A stretch of DNA of 64,000 nt, taken from Phytophthora sp. 'mugwort'. Taxonomy: Eukaryota > Oomycota > Peronosporomycetes > Peronosporales > Peronosporaceae. Shown piece by piece: positions 51,935-61,268 of this stretch. Where the stretch lies: positions 744,001 to 808,000 of the forward strand of contig JAUCEF010000007.1 in the NCBI GenBank assembly GCA_033558025.1. Direction: 5' to 3'. The notes beneath the pieces are model-generated. The model saw nothing but the letters and a program-made list of their open reading frames with translations. It searched no databases and was not told the DNA's origin. Every line of letters begins with the position of its first letter. Positions within the stretch are counted from its first letter, which is position 1. The translations under genes were made by a program, and so were the position numbers.

Positions 51935-53611
51935 TTATTTCAGAGCAACTCGGGTAGGAGAACTGACAGAGGGCCCTCCTAACGTTTGCCCAAACATACT
52001 AACAATTCCAGTGCAAGGTCGTTCGCTGCAACGCATCACGTTGTGGCCGTGGACCTCGCCAATCACAATAAGGTCGCGTCTCGGAATCGCTACCCAGTGC
52101 AGTTTGTGCAGCACGAGAAAGTGGCCACCGTCCTCTTCCATCATCTTCAGTATACCAAACGACTTCAATGTTTCTGCCTTATAACAAAGCTTTCCATCGT
52201 CCCATATATAGCCACTTAGCAAGATCATCTTGCATTTAGGACCGAGACTTGCGTCGACGCAACACGGAGAAATCAGCAGCCTCAAGGAGCCAAAAACCCA
52301 CCACACGGATATGATAGCTCCAAGTGCCCGAATCGAAGTGATGACAAAGACGATGCCTAGAACAATGATACCGTGCCCCACGAGGCTCCAAACGTAGTAT
52401 GATACGGCCTCCGCAACGGGTTTCGACTCTTTAAGGCTCGATTTGTTAAGCCCTGTGAGGTAGTACTGCATCGCGGTCGAGCAAGCAAGCTCGCCCAGCA
52501 ATGCTGTTTCATAGTTGAAAACCAGTCGCTTGATAAGACAGCGTAGTTTCTCCCTCATCCAGTTCATGGTCTCGACCATTTCGAACAGCATCGACAATAC
52601 TCCGGACAAGTTGTAACCCAGCGAAATGTACTGTACCTTTGCGAAAAATCCGTCCTGCGCGATCAGCATGAACAAGTCGCTCATCAAAGCCTCGACCAGC
52701 AGATAGAGCAAGATGGCACGGTGGTAGTTCCGAGCACCGTGCGCAGAAAGCCGCATACTTTCTTGAACGTAGACGACAGCGTCCTTGAATCGCATGGGCT
52801 CATGTAGACTGTCGCATCGCCGCCCATAGCGCTTGCACGATATGAAGCTCCTCCGAAGCAAGGTAGACCGATACAAGATCCAGACCGAACTGAACAAGCC
52901 GTACCAGTACGAACGGCGGTAGGCTGTGCCTCCTATATCGTTGGCCAAAGCTGTGCCGTTGCTGTCGTAGGTTCCAAGCCCGCGGACAAGCACGTACCCA
53001 ATGTTGTCGTTGCCACAGAGCGTGCCCACAGCTTCTTCATAGAAGGCATAATAACCGATGCTCCCATGGTAAAAGTAATATTCCAAATAGTAGCTGTTTC
53101 CTGAGCAACTCGCTGGTGTGGTGTCCGATGGCGGCACTAGCTCGGCTCCAAAGATGTAGGCACCATGGATATTATACTGAGGCACAACAAAGTGGCAAAC
53201 TCGCCCATGCTCGGCTTCGTAGTAGTGCGTGATCCCGACGTTCCACCACGCCCCAGCAATCATGAGACCCTCCATGGGGCAAAGCAACTCCAAGTCTGCC
53301 GTGTGCTTATATGCAGACGCCGGAACCACTACGTCTTGCGATATTTTGTGTGGCGTCACGAATTTCAGATAGCTTCTCGCTTGGAGAAGCAGCGGTAGGA
53401 GACCCACGCACATCCACACGGCCACGAGCATCCGATGGGCAGTGAACAACCGAAGCTCTGCTATATCTTCGTTCTTATTGATGGTACTGGAACCGCCACC
53501 TTCATTGTCCACGCAGTAAACCTTCCTCGGACTAGGAGGAGTGAATCGGCTGACACTCGAGGCTGACTTGAAGACCCTGCTATCGCTGGTTACCTCCCCG
53601 CTCTTGGCCAT
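51935..53611 (-). CDS. Multi-pass membrane protein, oomycete-type, function unknown (intact paralogue)
   Basis: Single exon of 558 residues from the ATG at 53,611, in a good context (GGCAATGGCC). Plan: a ~55-residue Ser-rich cytosolic-like tail; a TM segment (MLVAVWMCVGLLPLLLQ); an ectodomain of ~150 residues with paired Cys and aromatic clusters (CHFVVPQYNIHGAYIFG, YYLEYYFYHGSIGYYAFYEE); further hydrophobic helices (AILLYLLVEALMSDLFMLIA, ISLGYNLSGVLSMLFEMV, IVLGIVFVITSIRALGAI); then a polar C-terminal domain (KMILLSGYIWDDGKL). No known family recognised. The broken copy downstream and the larger 16.3-18.8 kb protein suggest a lineage-specific family. There are no signs of an enzyme active site. 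Could be a receptor, channel or surface protein; not determinable here. Confidence 0.82.
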   Translation of the reverse strand: MAKSGEVTSDSRVFKSASSVSRFTPPSPRKVYCVDNEGGGSSTINKNEDIAELRLFTAHRMLVAVWMCVGLLPLLLQARSYLKFVTPHKISQDVVVPASAYKHTADLELLCPMEGLMIAGAWWNVGITHYYEAEHGRVCHFVVPQYNIHGAYIFGAELVPPSDTTPASCSGNSYYLEYYFYHGSIGYYAFYEEAVGTLCGNDNIGYVLVRGLGTYDSNGTALANDIGGTAYRRSYWYGLFSSVWILYRSTLLRRSFISCKRYGRRCDSLHEPMRFKDAVVYVQESMRLSAHGARNYHRAILLYLLVEALMSDLFMLIAQDGFFAKVQYISLGYNLSGVLSMLFEMVETMNWMREKLRCLIKRLVFNYETALLGELACSTAMQYYLTGLNKSSLKESKPVAEAVSYYVWSLVGHGIIVLGIVFVITSIRALGAIISVWWVFGSLRLLISPCCVDASLGPKCKMILLSGYIWDDGKLCYKAETLKSFGILKMMEEDGGHFLVLHKLHWVAIPRRDLIVIGEVHGHNVMRCSERPCTGIVSMFGQTLGGPSVSSPTRVALK

Positions 53612-56246
53612 TGCCGTTCACGAGTGGGTTGAACCTTGTCAGTCTCTCTCAGTTTATGACTGACGTGGACTGTAAATGCTGTGGAATTTAGAGGGGGCGT
53701 GCCGCAAATATTTTTCCCATTGGTATCCAATATAACCGTAGAAACCACCAGGCAAGTTGCAGTATTCTCCAAGAAGATGCCGCTTTTTGACCCGGAGCCC
53801 TTCAACGTCTGCGAGCACGATCGCCCGACGGCATATCGCTGATAGCCAGTCTTGGCAGCCGCAGGTTTTTTTCATAGCCTTCACTTAAGCAATATTGGAC
53901 TGTGACGATTTACCGTTGCTATTAAGGTAAAAGATGCCAGATTCAAGTACTGCGAAGTAGGAAATATTGGTACCATTCAAATACAACGAGTGACGGATCA
54001 CTCGTCGCTTCACCGCAAAGCACTGGAACGGCTCATTGCGTGAAGGGAAGAATGCGCCGCTACATCAGCCCAGAGGAGGGAGATACTTTGGCTGCGTGCT
54101 GCCTAAACCGGCTGACATCCATCACAGACTCAACTGTTTGGTGGATCCGTGCAACCGATTCCAGTAAGCGGTAGTGGGCGTTAAAAAAATGGTCGTTTCA
54201 CGGATGCCGGCTGGTGATTTTTGCGGCACGCCAATCTGCTCGCTGTTCAGCGCGTTGCTCCGTATGAACAGACGTTGATTCCGCCATCGAATCCCCCGCC
54301 ATTGAACCTCCTCCCTCCCACAAACCCTCATGGTCCGTTGCTCACTAAGATCAAGACACTTGATCCCTTCGGCCACGTCATTCGCCGCGTTCCTGACCAA
54401 CAGCTGAGCCCACTACGTCATCGACGCTAATACCCGCGCTGACCAGAATAGCCCCGCACCGTGCGGCTTATGGGGGAAACGGCTCAACGAAGCTTCCTGG
54501 ATGCCACCACTGGCTGCGGCGCGTTCTGGTCGGGCTCGCGTCGCCAACGCACGCTAATATAAATCAGTGAGGCTTGTTGAGACGCCGCCGGCCGCCGAGC
54601 GGATGGGGAGCTGCCTGCAAGCCGCATCCTCTTGCAGCTCACCACCGGATGCTGCTGGCAATCGATGGCGGGTAGCCTTCGGTGACCGCTAGATAGACGC
54701 TCGAAGAGAGCGGCATGATACGGGACGTCGATCCCGGCGGGATCACCCTGTGGCTTTGAAGTTGACAGGTGAAGTCGCCGAATGGGTGGCGCAGAAAAAG
54801 AGCTTGGATTTGAGGCATCTTCGTAGCGCCTTCTTAGGATCTTGAACAACTAATTCATTGAATGGAGCCCTTAAAAACGGGATCAAAACAGAAAGGCTTT
54901 CCTTTCTGTTTAAAGGTTCAACGAGAACTTTCAACGAGAACTTGTTGAACCAGATCAGTTGCGGATTGCCACACGTTTTGAACCGTTCGGATGCCCACCA
55001 GCAGATGACCATGAAGCGGACAATGCGTACTTCAGTAGCTAATAAAGGACCTCGACAGATGAGCTGCTTTTTGCTGCAAAACTCGCTGCCTTTGTTCCTC
55101 TGCGACTGTTTTGAAACTTTTTCCTATTTTCTAAATAGGCAGACCCAGTCTAAGTTGGTCGCTGAAACACGATAATATCAACATAGCATATTATGTTGAG
55201 TCGAAGCGCAGCGATATGTCAGTAGCGGAGCTCCGTAGAGTCCCTGCCAGATTAGACAAAATCACGCTTGGCTTCACATTAGCCTCTGTAGCTTTGTCCA
55301 ACGTGTTGGCAGATCTTTGCACCGCAATATTTGCTCAGGAAATGTGGTTGCAGTTGCTACTAGATTAAGTACATTATTTATCGTAGATTCCAATGTAGAA
55401 ATCAGTAGCAAATGGATACCTATCAGGTCACGATGAGATGTTGAAAGAAAATGTTATAATTATTTTTTAGCAAAACTATTTTTGGCGGATATTGCTAAAT
55501 CACCAGCTCCTTCAATGAATCCGGTAGGCGCAATATCTTTGTGAGCAAGGCTGTCGGGTAACCTACCTGCTACATGCGCAGAAGACATAGGACATTTGTT
55601 TGTTTGTGTCGCAATTATTTTCAAAGGAGAGAAATGTGAGCAGCAATCTTATCAGCACTAAAATTACACTGCGCTGCCTTATGCTCTGTGAGGCGCTTCA
55701 CGGCCACAAACGCGCACGGACAAGAGGCACAGGGAGTGGCAATCGCAGGCGCACAAACGAGTCAGCTGGAAGTGCCGAAACCGGACGCTGCGGCTGGCGC
55801 AGAATACAACCGGCCAGTGCTGTCCGCATTACTCGCGAGCTGACAAACCGGCTGTTAGGCTTTACGGAGCTACGGCCATCAACGCCGCTACCTTATGCAC
55901 GCCACCACGAACCCTATCGCGTGACTGCCATCGCCACGTCCAAAGAAAAGTTTGTCGTTATTGTGATCGCACTGATTCACGCTATACATTATACAACGTG
56001 AATATAATGCGCTGGCTCAGCGTTCTCATCACTGTTGAGGTCCGTAGTAAGCAGCGCGGCAAGCCAGGGGAGACAGTCGTCGACTATTGATGACCCCGTT
56101 TTACACTCGGATTTATATAAATCCAGATGGGCTAGGGCAGCAGAACATTCTTTGTTGAAGGTTAGGTCAAAGAAGGTTCTGATGGCCCGTCTGTCACCCA
56201 TAGCCAGGCCATTTTGCGAGGCGCTCCTTTTCCGAAACACTCGAGG
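53612..56246. other. Unassigned DNA between gene blocks
   Basis: 2.6 kb. Frames of 70-133 codons occur (plus 54,221-54,430, proline-rich: PPSNPPPLNLLPPTNPHGP; minus 55,012-54,743; plus 55,600-56,001; minus 56,252-55,989), but none has a domain I recognise. A 50-codon plus-strand frame at 55,216-55,368 (MSVAELRRVPARLDKITLGF) has a hydrophobic helix and may be a gene fragment. Effector signatures (RxLR-EER, LFLAK) were looked for and not found. Confidence 0.35.
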
Positions 56247-56262
56247 GCTCATTCGCAGATAT
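56247..56262 (+). promoter_or_regulatory. Oomycete initiator/FPR-type core promoter
   Basis: GCTCATTCGCAGATAT matches the published oomycete Inr plus flanking promoter region consensus (GCTCATTYYNCAWTTT) at most positions. It lies 43-58 bp upstream of the ATG at 56,305, the expected spacing for a transcription start with a short leader. It supports the start of the gene that follows. Confidence 0.65.
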
Positions 56263-56304
56263 CCCCGCTAGGCCGCAAGCCCCCTAAGAGAGTCAGCCTT
56301 CACC

Positions 56305-57519
56305 ATGAGCAGCCCTCGCCAAGACAAGGACGATCAGCAGCAGGAGGAGGAGAAGCCGGTCTTCCATACGCTAACGCCCAATGACCAAGCCGACCGCCCG
56401 CAGTACCGCTCCATGGCCGTGGCATCCACGCCTCCGGCTTTCGGCATGATGGGCTCACGCTCCCCGCTTGAGCAGCTGGGCGCCGGATTCCCCGGCCCCA
56501 TGACGTTCAACATGGCCTCAAAAAAGTCCGCTACGGGTAACGCAAAGAAGTCCGAAACCGCGGCCTCGTCGCCTTCGTTCGGCATGCGCGTAGACCGCAC
56601 GAAGTATGTGAACGTGACGCCCCGCAACCTTCCGCCGGCCCCATTCCGCCTCGAGATGCACACGCACTTCCATGCCAAGCTCGAGTCCACTCAGCGCGTG
56701 TGTGGCGTCGTGGGCATTAAGCTCTGCGAGCTGGACACCGACTTCGAGTTCAACGCCGACAAGTGCAAGTGGAAAGTCGAGTACCGCCGCAACGGCGGCG
56801 CGCAGCGCGTCAGCCTCAACATTGCTATCTTCAAAACCACTAAGGAGGAGTACGTCGTGGAGGTGCAGCGACGCGAGGGCGATATCACCGCACTCATGCA
56901 CCTCTACCACGAGCTCAAGAGCTTCTTCCGCCGCAGCCAGCTCCTCAGCGAGAAGACCCCCACCACTAACGGCGTCAAGCGCGCTGCCCCCAAGCCACTA
57001 CCTAAGCTGCCGCTCTCCCCTGAGAGCATCCAGGACGGTGTCTCGGCACTTAAGGGCCTACTCGAGAGCAAGTATGCCGACGCGCAGATGCAGGGTGTGC
57101 TCGGCGCCATCTCCATGTCCACTGTCGAGGAGACGCGCTCGGGTATGGCCGGCCTCGTCCCGCAGCTTGTGTCGCTTGGTCAGTCGAAGAACGCTAGCGT
57201 GTCCCGGTTAGTGAGCGCCGCGCTCGCACGGCTCTGCGATCACCCGCAGTGCCGCCAAGCATTTATTCAGTCGGATGGCTGGGAGTTTATTGTCGACTGC
57301 GCCGCCGGCGGCGGTGACGTCAATCCAGAGGTTCAGCGAGAGAGTCTTCACGTGGTAGAGACACTCTGCACGCTATATCACGACGAGCTTGCCAAGTCCG
57401 CGAACGCTAGCCGCGTGCTGAAGCTGGTGCAGGAGTGGCAGAAGATTGAGGACCCGCGCCTCAAGAAGCACGCGTGCAACGCGCACCGTGCGCTCAAGGA
57501 GGCCGGAGTCCTTGCCTAA
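56305..57519 (+). CDS. ARM-like repeat protein with a central conserved domain, function unknown
   Basis: Intronless, 404 residues. The N-terminal ~105 residues are disordered (rich in Q, E, P and S). A compact domain follows at about 110-210: RLEMHTHFHAKLESTQRVCG, WKVEYRRNGGAQRVSLNIAI, and EYVVEVQRREGD followed by MHLYHELKSFF. Its beta-beta-alpha pattern resembles KA1/AMPK-tail-like folds (weak inference). A Pro/Lys linker leads to an alpha-helical region (about 245-404) with ARM/HEAT features: GLLESKYADAQMQGVLGAIS, LVSAALARLCDHPQCRQAF, HACNAHRALKEAG. High GC3 and a clean frame mark it as a real gene. The antisense and alternate frames over it are shadows. The promoter lies at 56,247. Confidence 0.85.
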   Translation: MSSPRQDKDDQQQEEEKPVFHTLTPNDQADRPQYRSMAVASTPPAFGMMGSRSPLEQLGAGFPGPMTFNMASKKSATGNAKKSETAASSPSFGMRVDRTKYVNVTPRNLPPAPFRLEMHTHFHAKLESTQRVCGVVGIKLCELDTDFEFNADKCKWKVEYRRNGGAQRVSLNIAIFKTTKEEYVVEVQRREGDITALMHLYHELKSFFRRSQLLSEKTPTTNGVKRAAPKPLPKLPLSPESIQDGVSALKGLLESKYADAQMQGVLGAISMSTVEETRSGMAGLVPQLVSLGQSKNASVSRLVSAALARLCDHPQCRQAFIQSDGWEFIVDCAAGGGDVNPEVQRESLHVVETLCTLYHDELAKSANASRVLKLVQEWQKIEDPRLKKHACNAHRALKEAGVLA

Positions 57520-57762
57520 GTAAGTTCAAGGGAAGAGAAGGGCAGAACAGCTTCTTGGGGGTATGCTGGGTGAGTAATAAACCTAGCTAGGTAGTCTTCG
57601 CTTCCCGCTCTCCTCCATGCCTGCTTGTATGATATACCCACCTATCCCTTTTATCTTAGCTGTTGGGTGTGCCTGTTTGTTTGTTATGAGCGATGAAACA
57701 TGAAAACTTTTGTGATTTCCTGGATTCCATTTTTGGATTTGTGGTCTGACATACAGTACATA
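57520..57762. other. 3' flank and Tc1 insertion site
   Basis: 3' UTR of the preceding gene, including a GAGTAATAAACC tract that may act as a polyadenylation signal (57,570-57,582). The Tc1 element begins at the TA dinucleotide 57,761-57,762. Confidence 0.45.
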
Positions 57763-57794
57763 CAGTCCGCGCCTTAATATTATTTACGCACCCC
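57763..57794 (+). repeat. Tc1 left terminal inverted repeat
   Basis: Begins CAGTCCGCGCCTTAATATT and ends ACGCACCCC. It pairs with 59,295-59,266 with a small indel in the AT-rich middle. Confidence 0.9.
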
Positions 57795-58083
57795 TAAAAC
57801 GCTCCAAATGTAGTGATGGAGTCCAGTATGGATCCACTCCTTAGTGTCATTAAAGGCCCGGACGCTTGAACACGTTGCCTGTGCCGCCGGTCGCGTAGCC
57901 GTTCGCCAACGAGAAAAATTTCAGGTTTTGTAAAATGGTACCGTAGCAAAAGTATTTACGCAGGTCGGTCATTTTGGTAATATGCGAAGGATTATGAATT
58001 AATGGTAATAAATGCTAAAAACGAACGGACCTTCTAGCGCGCGTTCTAACGCCATTTTCCGCGCCGCTCAACGATCGACCGAA

Positions 58084-59028
58084 GATGGGCCGCGCCCGCG
58101 AACTCACCACCGACCAGCGCGAGACAATTATCAAGCGCAAAGTTGAGAAACAAGCAACAGAGCCATCGGGTGCTCAGAAGGAGCCGTGCGCTACTTTCTC
58201 AAACAACTGGAGCTGTTAAAGCGAAAGAAACGGCCAGGAAGGCCACGAAAACTCAGCCAGAGGGCGTCTAGAGAAAATTCTTGGCTCGCTGCTGTGAAGA
58301 ACTGCTCCGCCCAGCAGATTTCTAAGTCTTTGGCTGTGAAGTATGCAAGTCTAATATCCTTTACGCGCTCTTCGGCGCAACATCTGGGCCAAGTTTGCTA
58401 AGCGCAAACCCGCCCCAGCTCACAGCCCCACCACAAGAAGGCTTGGTGCGAGTTTGCCGACGTTTGGGGCGAGCGGCGACGCTTCTGGCGCCGCGTCGTC
58501 TTTTCGAATGAATAGAAGCTCAACCTTGACGGGACTGATGGCTATCGCTATTACTGGCCCGATCTCCGTCAGGCCCCTCAGTACTTTTCGCGCCGGGTAT
58601 GCGGTGGCGGCAGTGAGATGGTGTGGGCAGGGGTGAGCTGGTACGGTAAAACCACACTAGTGATTCTCAACGGGAGACAAAATGTTCTCGCTTACACCAA
58701 CACGCTGCGCTCAGCGCTCCTACCGTTCCTCACAAACTTTCCGAAAGAGTACCCTTATTTTCAGCATGATAACGCCTCTATTCATGCCGCCAGATTCACT
58801 AAAACGTTCCTTCAAGAGCAGGAGCTCGACACGCTTGATTGGCCAGCTAAAGCCCGGATCTCAACATCATTGATAACGTTTAGGGCGTTCTGGCGCGACG
58901 CGTGTACGCGAACGGGCGACAAATTCGAGACTGTGGTCGAGCTGCCGGAGACTATCAGGGCCGAGCGGGAGACGATCGACATTAAATACATCAGAAAGCT
59001 GGTGAAGAGCATGCCCAACCGCCTTTAG
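58084..59028 (+). pseudogene. Tc1-type transposase, frameshifted
   Basis: Starts at the ATG 58,084 (MGRARELTTDQRETIIKRK, a homeodomain-like DNA-binding start). It shifts frame near 58,150 to GAVRYFLKQLELLKRKK and RPRKLSQRAS (AT-hook-like). A clean 136-codon frame holds WAGVSWYGKTTLVILNGRQN and PYFQHDNASIHAARFTK (second catalytic Asp). The third block SPDLNIIDNV is in another frame near 58,853-58,885 and is followed by a stop. The final frame ends YIRKLVKSMPNRL. At least three frameshifts; catalytically dead. Confidence 0.88.
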
Positions 59029-59265
59029 AATGCTGTCGCGAGCTGAGGGCGTCCCGATACCGTACTAATAGGTCGTATGACCGAAAATATCATGCGTAAA
59101 TATTTTTGCATCTCACCAAATTTGAAATTTTGTTTTGTATCTTGGCAACTACCTCACTTTTTGATAGTTTGAAAAACGCTACTCACCTTCTTTTGTCCTT
59201 CCCCGCTTAAATATGTAAACCTTGTTTCTATTTTTGGAATGCAAGTGGGCGAGTTGTCAAATTTG

Positions 59266-59295
59266 GGGGTGCGTAAATATTAAAGGCGCGGACTG
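59266..59295 (-). repeat. Tc1 right terminal inverted repeat
   Basis: Read on the minus strand: CAGTCCGCGCCTTTAATATT, then TACGCACCCC. Same word as the left end. Confidence 0.9.
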
Positions 59296-59297
59296 TA

Positions 59298-59753
59298 CAT
59301 CTATTGCGTCTCGTGTGTTCTTGTAATGTAGCAGGCCTAACCAAGTAGCCCAATCGTTGAGACACAAGTGCAAATTTCCCTACGTCCAATCTGAAGATTG
59401 GGAAACCCTACCGTGCCATACGATTCTTGGAGGATTTCATTGTACTGTATCTTGTGTGGCGCCTTCAACGTCCAAGCTCGAATCATTACGGTGGCACTCT
59501 CACACCGGATGCTTCTGGCAACTCGAACAGAGAAAGAAATTCTACAGTAACCACCCCGAGCCAGACAGGCTCAGCCGCGGCTCGTCCAGCTGTAGTGAAG
59601 TGACTCATTTCAAATAAGTACATTTGGCAAAAGAGAGCAGCTTGCGTGGCTGTTGGTGAAGACAGCTTCTTCAATCATTCCATGCTGCACACCAGTAACT
59701 CCGTACCGTTCTTTGCCAAGACTAATTACTATACGAACCGGTGCTTACGCCAC
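59298..59753. other. Intergenic, 3' flank of the DHHC gene
   Basis: About 450 bp between the Tc1 element and the stop of the palmitoyltransferase gene. Frames of 60-90 codons on both strands (for example GSSSCSEVTHFK) have no domain. No RNA gene or promoter recognised. Confidence 0.4.
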
Positions 59754-61052
59754 CTACACGACTTCACCTGCCTCACTGGCGGGCACCCGTTTCTCCACGG
59801 ACCAGCCGCCTTCCAGTGTTTCCGTGGTCATGGTGATGGCTGTGTCGGACACGCTGTCGTCGTCGATTAAGGTGTCCATTTCCGACGTCTCGTCCTCGGA
59901 GAAAACCAGCTCGTGCTCGAGCACGTAGCCCAGCACTTGATTCTTGGCGGACCTATGAGCAGCAGAGTATAGATGGAAACCCAGATATTAGCATTTATAA
60001 TGATCAGTCCACAAGCAAATATGAGGCATCCTTACGTAGGGAACCAAATGTTCACCGGGAGGAGCCAATGAACAGAGAATTTGCAGTCCGCGCCGCCGAA
60101 CACTTCTCGCAGGCCAAGGTTTTCTGCAGTCTCACCCTTCAGGCGGTCAATCTGTGTGGTTCCCGTGGTGATGACGCTGTACTGATCGCACATCATGCAC
60201 ATGGTAAAGAGACCGAAGAGCACGGCCTCCAGAATCAAGCACACAACCCGGATAGCTCCGTAGGTCGGGCACCTAAAGTCATAACAATAAGTTAGCGATG
60301 CTACTCCGTCTTCAAGCCACTGCATATTGGCCACGTACGACTCGTTGATGCACTTGGCGTAACGGAAGAACACGAGCGTCAGCGTATACACCGAGAGCAC
60401 GAACACGTAGAAGATGAAGAGTAGGAAGAACTTGTGGTTGCCCAGACCTACGCAGTTGTTCACCCATGGACAGTGGTGATCCATCTTGATAACGCAGCGA
60501 TCGCAGATCGAGCAGTGATGCGCTCTCCCCGGCTTAAACTGGCGGCACCGACGACAGGTGCGATACCTCTGCTCCTCCAGCCTTGCAATCTCGTCCTTGG
60601 ACGCGTGTGCCAACGCCAGAGGCAGCGCCGACTCAGGTACAGCTCCAGGGTCCGTCAGCATGGCTGTAAATGCACAGTAAACAGCATCAGCCTCGATGAA
60701 TCTTCTCCCTCTACAACCCCGAAAGCTCATTTAGCGACCTTTGCCGTGCGATACGAGCGCCAGGAAGCAGATCCCAGTGAAGATAGCGATGTGCAGCAGT
60801 CCTAGTGGCGACAGACCCATCCACGGATACACAACCACGCCCTGTCGCAGAGGCAAAAGCAGTGTTAGACCACGATTTGGAGGCGACACGAGCGCGCAGG
60901 CCACGTACCACGACGGTGCACTCGGCGTAGAGCACCAAGAACCAGGAGATGACAGCGCACACGATCCCGCATGGATCCGTGTTACACCACAGACGAACAT
61001 TGAAGCCCGTACCACACGCCGCCGGCCGCTTGCGCTGCTCCAGGGACGGCAT
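59754..61052 (-). CDS. DHHC-type protein S-palmitoyltransferase
   Basis: Four exons, 61052-60909, 60841-60739, 60663-60036 and 59952-59754; phases close to 357 residues. The cysteine-rich domain is complete: YRTCRRCRQFKPGRAHHCSI, then CDRCVIKMDHHCPWVNNCVG and LGNHKFF. The catalytic Cys is in the DHHC motif (D-H-H-C). Four membrane helices flank it: CGIVCAVISWFLVLYAE, LLHIAIFTGICFLALV, FFLLFIFYVFVLSVYTLTLV and VVCLILEAVLFGLFTMCM. The acidic C-tail (SEDETSEMDTLIDDDS) is cytosolic. TDPGAVP before the domain is a family mark. It attaches palmitate to cytosolic Cys of substrates, usually at Golgi or endomembranes. The start chosen is the ATG at 61,052; the codon two upstream is a GTG. Divergent from VMS1, 216 bp apart. 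Confidence 0.94.
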
Positions 61053-61268
61053 CCTCACTGCAGCTGGAGATTACTATGCAGTTCACTATGCCGTCGCCTT
61101 CTTCACTTTGGAGCGGTTAACCGCTACTTGTCATACAGCATAGATCAGTCTATTGCATGGGTGTTTGGATACATTCGTGTAACCATCACTCACATTGTTC
61201 ACTGCATCAGTATCTGCATTCTTTATCGCTAGCGACCGAGTCATTCCTGCATCTTCCTTGTGCCCGCC

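Larger units (their letters stand above)
57763..59295 (+). mobile_element. Tc1/mariner element with terminal inverted repeats
   Basis: 1,533 bp flanked by TA on both sides (57,761-57,762 and 59,296-59,297), the target duplication of the Tc1/mariner superfamily. The ends are inverted repeats of about 30-32 bp starting CAGTCCGCGCC and reaching ACGCACCCC. They carry a transposase relic on the plus strand. The ends are still nearly matched, so the insertion is relatively young, although the gene is broken. Confidence 0.92.

Noticed and set aside
53612..56246. Secreted RxLR or Crinkler effector genes in the gene-sparse region.
   Set aside because: No frame combines a signal peptide with RxLR/EER or LFLAK motifs; the proline-rich frame at 54,221 lacks a signal peptide.
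60266..60297. A 32-nt GT...AG segment in the DHHC gene near residue CYDFRCPTYG.
   Set aside because: Removing it breaks the frame, and the four-exon model without it closes. Kept as coding.
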